Assembly (NCBI GenBank): GCA_038253555.1
Contig: JBBSGZ010000156.1
Location: forward strand, 1-8,217
From: JALYUA01 sp038253555
GTDB lineage: Bacteria > Acidobacteriota > Thermoanaerobaculia > UBA5066 > Gp7-AA6
Direction: 5' to 3'
Length of the DNA stretch: 8,217 bases
Below, one piece after another: positions 1 to 6,247 of this stretch (positions are counted from its first letter, which is position 1; each line of letters starts with the position of its first letter). The notes under the pieces were generated by a model, which worked only from the letters and a program-made list of their open reading frames with translations, was not told where the DNA came from and did not search any database. The position numbers and the translations under genes are program-made.

Positions 1-104
1 GCCCCTACCCTTCCTCAGCCCGCCGACGCCGCGCTCTACCCCGCTGGCTTCACTACTACAATTTCCATCGCCGTCACTCTTCCCTCGGTGATCAACCACC
101 AGCC

Positions 105-385
105 TCAAGGGTGAACAATCTCCTTAGCAGCGACACCTAGGCGCTCGCGGGATTCAGCCGGCAGCTCCGGTGCCACTTCCTCGAGCGCCGCGAGCGTCAC
201 TGAGTCCCACGGTTCGTAGCGGCGCTCCCGGTTGAGCCGCCAGCTCGTTCGAGCTGAACCTTGCGCCATCTTTCGAGCAGCGCGGCTGCCCCTTCGCCGG
301 CGATCAGACGCATTCCAGATGCGAGCTCGGAGATGTCGAGCAGGATGCCGTAGAGGTCGAAGGCGACGAGATCGAAGGCCGGCAT
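105..385 (-). pseudogene. Haloacid dehalogenase (HAD, type II-like) N-terminal fragment, frameshifted and truncated
   Basis: The ATG at 385 opens a reading frame whose first residues (MPAFDLVAFDLYG) match the first HAD motif of the L-2-haloacid dehalogenase-like branch. The nucleophile Asp (D10) is kept, but the usual Thr of DxYGT is Ile. The frame continues to LLERWRKVQLE and then loses similarity. Similarity resumes in another minus-strand frame from base 245 (SWRLNRERRYEPWDSVTLAAL), matching the RYEPF/W-type segment that normally follows in the family. This second frame stops at 105-107. The shift is explained by loss of one base near 245-247. Together the pieces give about 92 residues of a family usually above 200, so the core and later motifs are absent. 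No Shine-Dalgarno sequence precedes the ATG. The family hydrolyses carbon-halogen or phosphate bonds; this copy should be inactive. The family call rests on motifs only. Confidence 0.78.
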
Positions 386-407
386 TCAGGTGCTCTCAGC
401 CGAAGGA

Positions 408-527
408 TGCACCAGCGCGACCGCGGCGGCAAGGCTCGACGTGAGGCGCGAGGCCGAGCTCTTCCAGCCCGTCGGGAGGTACGAGATTCGCGGGCTCTTG
501 AACAGGGCCTTGCTCATGTCGGCGTGA
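408..527 (+). pseudogene. Threonine dehydratase-like relic with the PLP lysine replaced by Glu
   Basis: In the frame that includes bases 435-437 the translation reads LDVRREAELFQPVGRYEIRG and then LLNRALLMSA before a TGA at 525-527. It aligns without gaps to the dehydratase fragment at 1313-1402 (FDVRLKAELFQRVGSYKIRG). By my count 72 of 90 bases match. The SYKIRG motif of fold-type II PLP enzymes carries the lysine that forms the Schiff base; here the motif is RYEIRG, so that lysine is Glu. Similarity upstream fades near base 408, the N-terminal ~25 residues are missing, and everything after the first 60 or so residues of the family is missing. It lies head-to-head with the broken HAD fragment. 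It could be a decayed duplicate of the 1205 copy or a relic of a second family member; the shared segment is too short to decide. Confidence 0.8.
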
Positions 528-576
528 GCCCTACGGATCCCGTCAGTTTACCCTCGACCGGGATAGGGTCAGGGCG

Positions 577-607
577 CCCCTCACCCTGCACTCTCCCGCG
601 GGGAGAG
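577..607. repeat. Dispersed hairpin repeat, copy 1 (CCCCTCACCC...CTCTCCC)
   Basis: CCCCTCACCC at 577-586 is followed by a perfect 7-bp hairpin, CTCTCCC (591-597), loop GCG, GGGAGAG (601-607). The same order of elements recurs at 7986-8024. Hairpins of this CCCTCACCC/CTCTCCC kind are common between genes in many GC-rich bacteria. The function is unknown; it may act in termination or mRNA stability. It lies between the dehydratase relic and the cupin gene. Confidence 0.6.
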
Positions 608-681
608 GGCCATGAGATCGCGGGACGATAGAGGGTGGGTGGTAGCCTCGATTCCAAATTCTCGATTGAAGGAGGAGTCCA

Positions 682-1191
682 ATGAGGCGAAGAGACATGC
701 TGGCGTTTTCGGTGTCGTTACTGTTGGCGACGGTGGTTTCGGCGCAGGGCTCCGGAGCGGCGAAGGGGAAGGGAGCTCCGAAATCCGCGGCGAGCAGGCT
801 CGTCGTGATGCCGGCCGGCGAGTTGAAGTGGGCGGACCTCGACCCCAAGGGCGCGCCGGGCGTCAAGATTGCGGACGTGTGGGGCGATCATGCGAAGGGC
901 GCGTTCGGCGGGTTCATCAAACTGCCGGCCGGATTCGCCGCTCCCCTCCACACGCACACCAGCGACTACAAGGTCGTTATCGTGTCGGGCACGTACGTCC
1001 AAGCGCCGGAGGGAAAGCCCGAGTTTCGCCTCGCGCCCGGCTCCTACTTCATGCAGCCCGGCGGGAACTACAGGCACACGACGAGCTGCGACAAGGCGTC
1101 GGACTGCGTCTTCTTCCTCCAGAGCAACGGCAAGTTCGATTTGAAGGTCGTGAATGCCCCGAAGTCTGCGGCGGAACCCGCAAAGAAATGA
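682..1191 (+). CDS. Exported cupin-domain protein (DUF4437-like)
   Basis: A 169-residue protein with a Sec signal peptide: RRR at 2-4, a hydrophobic stretch at about 7-19, and a likely cleavage after VSA (residue 21). A Lys/Ala linker (about 25-38) leads to one cupin barrel. Cupin motif 1 is seen as PLHTHTSDYK (H90, H92), but the usual motif Glu position holds K97. Motif 2 is GSYFMQPGGNYRH with H132. Three His could still bind a metal. C136 and C142 are close together and could form a disulfide after export. The start is fixed by AAGGAGG at 669-675, six bases before the ATG. Single-domain cupins of this kind are periplasmic or extracellular and mostly uncharacterised, so no substrate can be named. 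Its neighbours on both sides are broken genes, and it is the only intact gene in the first 2.4 kb. The cupin fold is well supported; the exact family assignment is less so. Confidence 0.85.
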   Translation: MRRRDMLAFSVSLLLATVVSAQGSGAAKGKGAPKSAASRLVVMPAGELKWADLDPKGAPGVKIADVWGDHAKGAFGGFIKLPAGFAAPLHTHTSDYKVVIVSGTYVQAPEGKPEFRLAPGSYFMQPGGNYRHTTSCDKASDCVFFLQSNGKFDLKVVNAPKSAAEPAKK

Positions 1192-1204
1192 GCGAAGACC
1201 TCGG

Positions 1205-1540
1205 ATGCTCACGCTGACGCTCGACGACTTCCGGGAGGCGCGCTCGCGGATCGCGCCGCACATCAAGCCCACTCCGCTGCTCACCTCCCGGCAGCTCTCC
1301 GAGCGCACCGGCTTCGACGTGCGGCTCAAGGCCGAGCTCTTCCAGCGGGTCGGGTCGTACAAGATCCGCGGGCCCTTGAACAAGTTCGCGCTCCTGTCGG
1401 AGGAGCAGAAGAAACGCGGCGTCGTGTGCTCGTCGGCCGGCAATCACGCCCAGGGCGTCGCGCTCGCCGCGAAGATCCACGGCATTCGCGCGGTCGTATG
1501 CATGGCCGAGAACGCGACGCCGGCCAAGATCGCGGCGGCG
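1205..1540 (+). pseudogene. Threonine dehydratase (PLP, fold type II), N-terminal fragment
   Basis: From ATG 1205 the protein begins MLTLTLDDFREARSRI, then HIKPTPLLTSRQLS, the usual start of threonine/serine dehydratases, which deaminate threonine to 2-oxobutanoate. The cofactor motif GSYKIRG (Lys at about residue 59) and the phosphate-binding loop CSSAGNHAQG are both intact. Similarity runs to NATPAKI (about residue 109) and then stops abruptly near 1529-1540. There the DNA becomes the C-terminal part of a prolyl oligopeptidase in a different frame, and the dehydratase frame runs on without meaning to a stop at 1625-1627. About two-thirds of the enzyme is missing, so it cannot work. The ATG lies 13 bases after the cupin stop, with no good Shine-Dalgarno sequence. 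A longer in-frame start at 1154 would overlap the cupin gene and adds nothing conserved. Whether this was a catabolic or biosynthetic dehydratase cannot be told. Confidence 0.88.
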
Positions 1541-2180
1541 AGTTTGGCGAGGATTGGCACCTGGCCGGCAATCTGGCCCGTAAGCAGAACGTATTCGACG
1601 ATTTCGCGGCCTGCGCCAGGCACCTGATCGAGTCCGGTCATACGAGTCGCGAGAGACTTGCGATCGAGGGCGGGAGCGACGGCGGCCTGCTCATGGGCGC
1701 CGCGTTGACGCTGCATCCCGAGCTCTTTCGAGCCGTCGTTTCTCATGTAGGGATCTACGACATGCTGCGGTCGAGCGTTCGCCCAACGGGGCGTTCAACG
1801 TCCCGGAGTACGGAACGGTGAAAGACCCGACGATGTTTCGCGCGATGCATGCCTACTCCCCGTACCATCGGGTCGCCGATGGCCGTCGGTATCCTGCCGT
1901 TCTCTTCGTGACTGGAGCAAACGATCCGCGGGTTGATCCGATGCATTCGCGCAAAATGACCGCGAGGCTCCAGGCGGCGACATCCTCGAAACGGCCCGTG
2001 CTGCTGCGCACGAGCTCGACGACCGGACACAGAAGCGGAGGCCTCGCTGATCGCATCGCGGTGCGAGTCGACGTATTCGCCTTCCTGTTCGATCAGCTCG
2101 GAGATACAAGCCGCCGGCGCACACGGCCCCGCGCTGAGCTCCGGGCTCGCGGAGCGAGTCATGAGGTCAGTCAGATTTGA
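1531..2180 (+). pseudogene. Prolyl oligopeptidase (S9) catalytic-domain fragment, frameshifted
   Basis: Similarity starts at the junction with GGEFGEDWHLAGNLARKQNV and continues through IEGGSDGGLLMGAAL. This holds the catalytic Ser (codon 1675-1677) in the family's GGSNGG motif, with Asn changed to Asp. At 1768-1771 the frame is lost: CGGTCGAG replaces an expected CGGGTCGAG, a one-G deletion. In the next frame the protein resumes as VERSPNGAFNVPEYG and YPAVLFVTGANDPRVDP, carrying the catalytic Asp (1923-1925). It continues to TTGHRSGG with the catalytic His (2028-2030) and ends in DVFAFLFDQLG near 2102. An in-frame stop follows at 2178-2180. All three triad residues survive, but the N-terminal beta-propeller, the start codon and the signal peptide are absent. 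S9 enzymes cut proline-containing peptides. It is joined directly to the threonine-dehydratase fragment. Confidence 0.88.
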
Positions 2181-2436
2181 GAATTTCGGGGAGTCTGTTT
2201 GCCGGAATTCCGTCGGAGCGGCAAATCTATCGCTATGTTCGGAGGTGACGGAAGCGCCGAATGGCGTCAGGTCTTTCGGAGCTCCACGAGTTGAACCGGC
2301 TGGGATCCCCATTCCCTCCCGCGCCCCCCACGTCATCGCCGGCGATTCCGGCCCCCCGCTCAACTGAGTCTAATCAGAGTCAGAAGCCCCGCATATCGTT
2401 CGCAAACGCCCAGAGCCGCAGGAGACGCATCAGCGA
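2103..2436. other. Non-coding stretch with small inverted repeats
   Basis: No gene is recognised in these ~330 bases. An open frame at 2161-2367 on the plus strand has no Shine-Dalgarno sequence and no recognisable motif. Small symmetric elements are present: GCTCCG/CGGAGC at 2138-2155 with a 6-base loop; TTTGCCG (2198-2204) pairing with CGGCAAA (2219-2225) across 14 bases; and a perfect 12-bp palindrome ATCGCCGGCGAT at 2335-2346. None has a T-tract. They could include the end-of-transcript structure for the amidohydrolase gene, which points toward this region, but that is not demonstrable here. Confidence 0.4.
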
Positions 2437-3756
2437 CTACCACTCCCGCGGCTCGTTTCGGAAGACCTTCCCCTCCTTCATCACGAAGAAGATCCGCCCG
2501 AGCTCCTTCACGTCCGCGATCGGATCGCCCGGGACAGCGACGAGGTCCGCGTAGGCGCCGGGCGCCACCACACCCAGACGTCCGGCCATGCCCAGCATCT
2601 CGGCCGCGCCCGACGTCGCCGACTGAATGGCCGCCATCGGGCTCATTCCGAACTCCACCATCCGCGGGAACTCCCGCGCGATCGGGTCGCTCCAGGAGAA
2701 GCCGCCGACGTCTGTGCCAAAGGCGATCTTCACCCCCGCTCTCAGGGCCTTCCGGAGCGACGGACCGTGCAGCGCGACCCGCTTGCGGTCCCGCTGCCCC
2801 GCGGGCGTCCCCTCCGGCGCGTGGTGGTCGTAGTAGACGGCCATCGTCGGGCAGAGCCACGTGCCCTGCTTCACCATCTGCGCGACCGCGGCGTCGTCGA
2901 GATCCAGGCCGTGCTCGATCGAGTCGCACCCCCCGTCGAGCGCGCGGTGAAGTCCGGTTCCGCCATACGCGTGGCACGCCACTTTCTTACCCCAGCCGTG
3001 GGCCTCGTCCACGATCGCCTTCAATTCCTCGACCGTCAGCGTCGGTTGCGACACGAAGTTGCCCTGCGCGTCCAGCCACGAACGATGCGTCATGTAGACC
3101 TTCATCCAGTCGGCGCCGTGGTCGAGCTGCTCCCGCGCCGCCTTGCGCGCCTCGACGGGCCCGTCGATGAGCTGAGCCCCCTTCGGAACGACGATCTCGG
3201 GCGCGTACCCTTCGAGGTCGTACCCGCCGGTCGACGAGATCGCGCGCGTCACGACGAACATGCGCGGCCCCGGTATGAATCCGCCCTCGATCGCCTGCTT
3301 GATCCCGACGTCCCCGTATCCCGCGCCCTCCGTCTCGACGTCGCGAATCGTCGTGAAGCCCTGCTCGAGCGCGCGGCGCGCGGCGACCACGGCCCGCGCC
3401 GCCCGAAACGCGAGCGGGTATTTCAGCAGCTGGACGTCGTAGCCTCCTTCGGCGGGATCCTCTCCCTGCAGGAAGATGTGGGTGTGGGCATCGATCATCC
3501 CCGGAAGCACGGTCGCCCGGGAGAGGTCGATCACCGCCGCCCCTTCGGGAATTTTCGTGGACGCGGCGTCCCCGACGCTTGCGATCTGGTTGCCGCGAAT
3601 GACGATCACCTGGTTGCGGCGCAAAGCCGAAGACTTCCCGTCGATGAGAGTCCCCGCCCGGATCACGGTGACCGTGTCGGCCGCTCGAGCCGGAAGCGCC
3701 GCGGCGGATATTGCGAGGAGAAACCAGACCATCGCCCGGCGGGTGAGTGAGAGCAT
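2437..3756 (-). CDS. Exported metal-dependent amidohydrolase (Xaa-Pro dipeptidase/imidazolonepropionase-like)
   Basis: A 439-residue enzyme with a signal peptide (RRAMVWFLLAISAAALPARA, likely cut after residue 25). The mature part is a complete amidohydrolase: an N-terminal beta-sandwich strand set (GTLIDG), GMIDAHTH with metal ligands H91 and H93, WMKVY with K219 as the likely carboxylated bridging Lys, ACHAYG with H262, SIEHG with H282, and AFGTDVGGF with D349. It ends in the typical PGAYADLVAVPGDP and MKEGKVF strands. All ligands for a binuclear metal centre are present, and the length is normal. Relatives include bacterial Xaa-Arg/Lys or Xaa-Pro dipeptidases of this superfamily, so periplasmic dipeptide or lactam hydrolysis is the most likely role; the substrate is not determined. 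The chosen start has AGGAGG six bases upstream. The ATG at 3762 abuts the AGGAGG, and an extension to 3882 would place residues before the signal peptide. It lies 164 bp downstream of the DUF1801-like gene on the same strand. Confidence 0.94.
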   Translation of the reverse strand: MLSLTRRAMVWFLLAISAAALPARAADTVTVIRAGTLIDGKSSALRRNQVIVIRGNQIASVGDAASTKIPEGAAVIDLSRATVLPGMIDAHTHIFLQGEDPAEGGYDVQLLKYPLAFRAARAVVAARRALEQGFTTIRDVETEGAGYGDVGIKQAIEGGFIPGPRMFVVTRAISSTGGYDLEGYAPEIVVPKGAQLIDGPVEARKAAREQLDHGADWMKVYMTHRSWLDAQGNFVSQPTLTVEELKAIVDEAHGWGKKVACHAYGGTGLHRALDGGCDSIEHGLDLDDAAVAQMVKQGTWLCPTMAVYYDHHAPEGTPAGQRDRKRVALHGPSLRKALRAGVKIAFGTDVGGFSWSDPIAREFPRMVEFGMSPMAAIQSATSGAAEMLGMAGRLGVVAPGAYADLVAVPGDPIADVKELGRIFFVMKEGKVFRNEPREW

Positions 3757-3762
3757 CTTCAT

Positions 3763-3768
3763 CCTCCT
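3763..3768 (-). promoter_or_regulatory. Shine-Dalgarno AGGAGG deciding the amidohydrolase start
   Basis: On the minus strand AGGAGG is followed directly by ATGAAGATG. The first ATG (3762) has zero spacing, whereas the second (3756) has the normal six bases. This makes 3756 the start and gives a clean signal peptide. Confidence 0.8.
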
Positions 3769-3849
3769 AAAAGAAATCGGAAGAGACGCTATTCGCTCGG
3801 CGAGCGAATCGCAATATCGGACATCGATGCCGCCCGCCGCGCCTTGCTT

Positions 3850-3867
3850 TGGCGGAGAAGTCCGCCA
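3850..3867. other. Perfect 7-bp hairpin between DUF1801-like and amidohydrolase genes
   Basis: TGGCGGA (3850-3856), loop GAAG, TCCGCCA (3861-3867). GGCGGAGAAG occurs again at 3892-3901 without its pairing arm. It lies in the 164-bp gap downstream of the DUF1801-like stop. It has no U-tract, so it may be an attenuating or mRNA-processing hairpin rather than a classical terminator. Confidence 0.35.
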
Positions 3868-3920
3868 GGGGACGGGAGCCATCGAGACTGGCGGAGAAGG
3901 ACGCAGGCGCGCCGCTCCCG

Positions 3921-4388
3921 TTAGCGTCTCGGGCGTTGCTTTGCCGACACCGACTGGATGATCGTGTGGCCCTTCCGGCCCCGGTGCAAGGGCGGAGTGG
4001 CCTGCGCGACGGCGGCCCTGATGACGCGGGCCACCGCCGCGTCCCTCAGAGTCTCAGGTCCGGCGAGCCGGACGAACCGGTTCTGGTTTCCGCTGCCGAG
4101 CAGGATCCCGTCCGGATCCGATAACGACGCCCCATAGTAGAAGGAAAGCACGACGCCCCTGGCCGAGCAGGCGAGCGAAACGATGGAATCCGACGGGCGC
4201 TCGGTCGTGGAATAGCCAACCGCCAGGAATTGATAGTTGTCGTAAACCAGCTCGACGGCCGTGGGCATCAGCCGACGCACCGCGGCACGGCAGGACCGAA
4301 ACGTCTTCGCGACGGCCGGGTCGAACCTGGCGACGAAGCCCGCAAGTTGCCTGGCGGGAGAATTCGGCAGACTGAGGGCGCGCGGCAT
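3921..4388 (-). CDS. DUF1801-like (YdhG-type) small cytoplasmic protein
   Basis: A 155-residue protein without a signal peptide or membrane segment. An N-terminal helical part (FDPAVAKTFRSCRAAVRRLMP, about 22-42) leads to AVELVYDNYQFLAVGYSTTE, then a central beta region (SIVSLACSARGVVLSFYYG). The ending GSGNQNRFVRL (about 98-108) is followed by a helix over LRDAAVARVIRAAVAQA. This order, with VYDNY near residue 48 and GSG...RFVRL near 100, resembles DUF1801/YdhG-fold proteins, whose biochemical role is unknown. The last ~25 residues (from TPPLHRGRKG) are basic and look unstructured. The start is supported by AGGAGG at 4394-4399, five bases upstream. It is divergent from the large methyltransferase and may be cotranscribed with the amidohydrolase. 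The family call is moderate; the coding call is strong. Confidence 0.78.
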   Translation of the reverse strand: MPRALSLPNSPARQLAGFVARFDPAVAKTFRSCRAAVRRLMPTAVELVYDNYQFLAVGYSTTERPSDSIVSLACSARGVVLSFYYGASLSDPDGILLGSGNQNRFVRLAGPETLRDAAVARVIRAAVAQATPPLHRGRKGHTIIQSVSAKQRPRR

Positions 4389-4621
4389 CGGGACCTCCTC
4401 ATTGTCGCCGAGAGCCTCCCCCGGGACCCGGTTCAGGAGATGTCGGCCGAGAGTATTTTTTTCGCCCCGCCCGGAGTGGAGGGCGGTTCGGTTATCTCAG
4501 GATCGACCCAAGTTCACACTCCGCACCCGTGGCGCCGGGCGGGCGCGGTTTGCGGATCGAGCGGGACCGCCGAACGGACGACGCGATCCGCCGAAAGAGA
4601 TGGGACAGAGCACGCCGACGC

Positions 4622-4627
4622 TACAAT
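4622..4627 (+). promoter_or_regulatory. -10-like TACAAT just upstream of the methyltransferase ATG
   Basis: TACAAT, one base from TATAAT, ends ten bases before the ATG at 4638. No purine-rich Shine-Dalgarno sequence lies between them. This spacing would put transcription start at or within a few bases of the ATG, the layout of leaderless genes. No convincing -35 is seen; GGGACA at 4602-4607 is only 14 bases away. Confidence 0.4.
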
Positions 4628-4637
4628 CCGCGCCAGC

Positions 4638-6224
4638 ATGACCGACGGCGCCTCGCGTTCCAGCGCCTCGAGTTACGACGACATCCCTTACGAAGCGCAG
4701 GCGATCTTCGACACCCATCCGGAACATCTCGCCATGATTGCCGCCCTGTATGGGGTTCCCGCCGCCTCCCCTGAGAGCTGCCGCGTGCTGGAGCTCGGAT
4801 GTGCGCGCGGAGACAACCTGATGGCGATGGCGACGACGCTCCCCGGAGCGTCGTTCGTCGGCGTCGACGGCTCCGCGCGGCAGATCGCCGACGGGGAGAC
4901 GAGGCGCAAGGTCGCCGCGCTCGACAACGTCCGGCTGCTGGCGGCCGATTTCTCTTCCCTGCCGGATGATCTCGGCGAATTCGATTACGTCGTGTGCCAC
5001 GGCGTCTACTCGTGGCTGCCGCCCCAGGTCGCGGAGACTCTCCTCCGTCTTTGCCGGCGGCACCTCTCGCCCGGCGGGCTCGCGTATGTCAGCTACAACA
5101 CGCTTCCCGGCTGGCACCGCAACGGGCTGGTGCGCGAGGTGCTGCGCTTTCACGTGCGGTCGATCGCGGATCCCCACGAACAGATCCAGCAGGCCCGCTC
5201 CTTTCTCGAGTTTCTCGCGCGGTTCGCCAGGGAAGAGGAGGGGACGTACCGCGCGATGTTCCGGAAGATCGCGACTCACCTCGAGAAGTTCGAGGACTAT
5301 TACCTCTTTCACGAGTATCTCGAGGAGCACAACCGGCCCGTCTACTTCACCGAGTTCGTCGAGAGAGCGGTGGCCGTCGGGATGCAGTACGTCGGAGAAA
5401 CCTCGTTTGCGGTGTGGGACAGCAATCTGCCGAAGGAAGCGGCCGACGGGCTTGCCTCGCTCGATAACCGCATCGTTCGTAATCAGTATCTCGACTTTCT
5501 CGCCAATCGAATGTTCCGGCGAAGCCTCCTCGCCCGCGCGGGGGGTCCGGTCCCGAACGACCAGCCGGACGCATCCGCGATCCGGAACCTCTTCGTCACC
5601 TCGCTGTCCGAGCCCGCGTCGCCGGGTCCGGACGTGGCCTCCGACGCGCCGGAAGAGTTCGCGACCGGCGCCGGAGTCCGAATCACGATCGGGAACCCCG
5701 TCATGAAGGCGGCTCTCGGCGTTTTGGTTCAACGCGCGCCCGCGTCGCTGCCGTTCGAGGAGCTGTACACGGAAACTCTGGCGCGCGGGAAGTTCGGAGC
5801 CGCCGCGCCTTCGCGCGAAGATCTTTCGGAGATGGTGCTTCGTTGCTTTGTCTCCGAACTGGTGGCCCTCTCCGGCAGGGCGCCGGTCTTCGCCGTCCGG
5901 CCGGGAGATCGTCCCGCCGCTTCGCCTCTGGCGCGCGCGCAGGCCTCCGAGGGCACGCGCGCCACGGCACTCACCCATCGGGTGATCCGGCTCGAAGACC
6001 TCACCCGTTTCGTGCTGCGCCGCTGCGACGGCTCGCGCGACCGGGCCGCTCTTTCCCGCGACCTGTCGGCCGCCGTCACGAGCGGGGATTTCACGCTTCA
6101 GGACGAAGCGGGATCTCCCGTCACCGATCCGCGGCTCGTGGACAGCTTCGCGAGGGACGCCGTCGAATCAGCGCTCGTGCGCCTGGCGCACCTCGGGCTT
6201 CTGATGGCGCCGGGTCAGTCCTGA
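4638..6224 (+). CDS. SAM methyltransferase with MethyTransf_Reg domain (protein-lysine methyltransferase-like)
   Basis: A 528-residue soluble protein. The N-terminus has SSYDDIPYEAQAIFDTHPEHLAMI (about 11-34, split here only by eye), the signature lead-in of this family. The Rossmann domain follows: motif I LELGCARGDN (51-60), acidic loop VGVDGS (74-79), LAADFSSLP (101-109), and VCHGVYSWLP (119-128). Next is VSYNTLPGWH (151-160), a hallmark of methyltransferases with a PF10119-type regulatory domain. The helical regulatory domain spans roughly 190-300 (FARFAREEEG, FEDYYLFHEYLEE), and the C-terminal third (about 380-520) fits a winged-helix module. Rickettsial outer-membrane-protein lysine methyltransferases share this architecture, so a protein substrate is plausible but not shown. 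There is no Shine-Dalgarno sequence. The ATG at 4638 is chosen because family similarity begins just after it, although the frame stays open back to 4230. It is divergent from the DUF1801-like gene. Confidence 0.9.
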   Translation: MTDGASRSSASSYDDIPYEAQAIFDTHPEHLAMIAALYGVPAASPESCRVLELGCARGDNLMAMATTLPGASFVGVDGSARQIADGETRRKVAALDNVRLLAADFSSLPDDLGEFDYVVCHGVYSWLPPQVAETLLRLCRRHLSPGGLAYVSYNTLPGWHRNGLVREVLRFHVRSIADPHEQIQQARSFLEFLARFAREEEGTYRAMFRKIATHLEKFEDYYLFHEYLEEHNRPVYFTEFVERAVAVGMQYVGETSFAVWDSNLPKEAADGLASLDNRIVRNQYLDFLANRMFRRSLLARAGGPVPNDQPDASAIRNLFVTSLSEPASPGPDVASDAPEEFATGAGVRITIGNPVMKAALGVLVQRAPASLPFEELYTETLARGKFGAAAPSREDLSEMVLRCFVSELVALSGRAPVFAVRPGDRPAASPLARAQASEGTRATALTHRVIRLEDLTRFVLRRCDGSRDRAALSRDLSAAVTSGDFTLQDEAGSPVTDPRLVDSFARDAVESALVRLAHLGLLMAPGQS

Positions 6225-6247
6225 AGTGCTGATTTCGCAGGGCAGCC

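Noticed and set aside
1154..1204. Earlier ATG for the dehydratase fragment
   Set aside because: It overlaps the cupin coding sequence and adds Arg-rich residues not seen in the family.
718..1443. Minus-strand open frame over the cupin and dehydratase
   Set aside because: Antisense shadow; the plus-strand proteins there carry recognisable motifs and this one does not.
2161..2367. Small plus-strand open frame after the peptidase relic
   Set aside because: No Shine-Dalgarno sequence, no motif, and Pro/Arg/Ser-rich end expected of random high-GC DNA.
2285..2385. tRNA-like words on the minus strand (ACTCAGTTGAGC and GGTTCAACTC)
   Set aside because: They resemble D- and T-arm pieces, but the T-stem does not pair and no acceptor or anticodon stem can be formed.
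2767..3750. Long plus-strand open frame opposite the amidohydrolase
   Set aside because: Its composition is Arg/Val/His-rich with no motif, while the minus strand carries a complete amidohydrolase with all metal ligands.
3757..3882. 42-residue N-terminal extension of the amidohydrolase
   Set aside because: It would bury the signal peptide, and the AGGAGG at 3763-3768 points to the ATG at 3756.
4456..4462. Run of seven T as a terminator tail
   Set aside because: No stable stem lies directly before it, and no plus-strand gene ends upstream.
4230..4637. In-frame N-terminal extension of the large methyltransferase by 136 codons
   Set aside because: It would run antisense through the DUF1801-like gene, has no family similarity, and family similarity begins right after the ATG at 4638.
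4497..5978. Long open frame (493 codons) on the minus strand
   Set aside because: It is antisense to the well-supported methyltransferase, Arg/Gly-rich and without motifs; a typical high-GC shadow.
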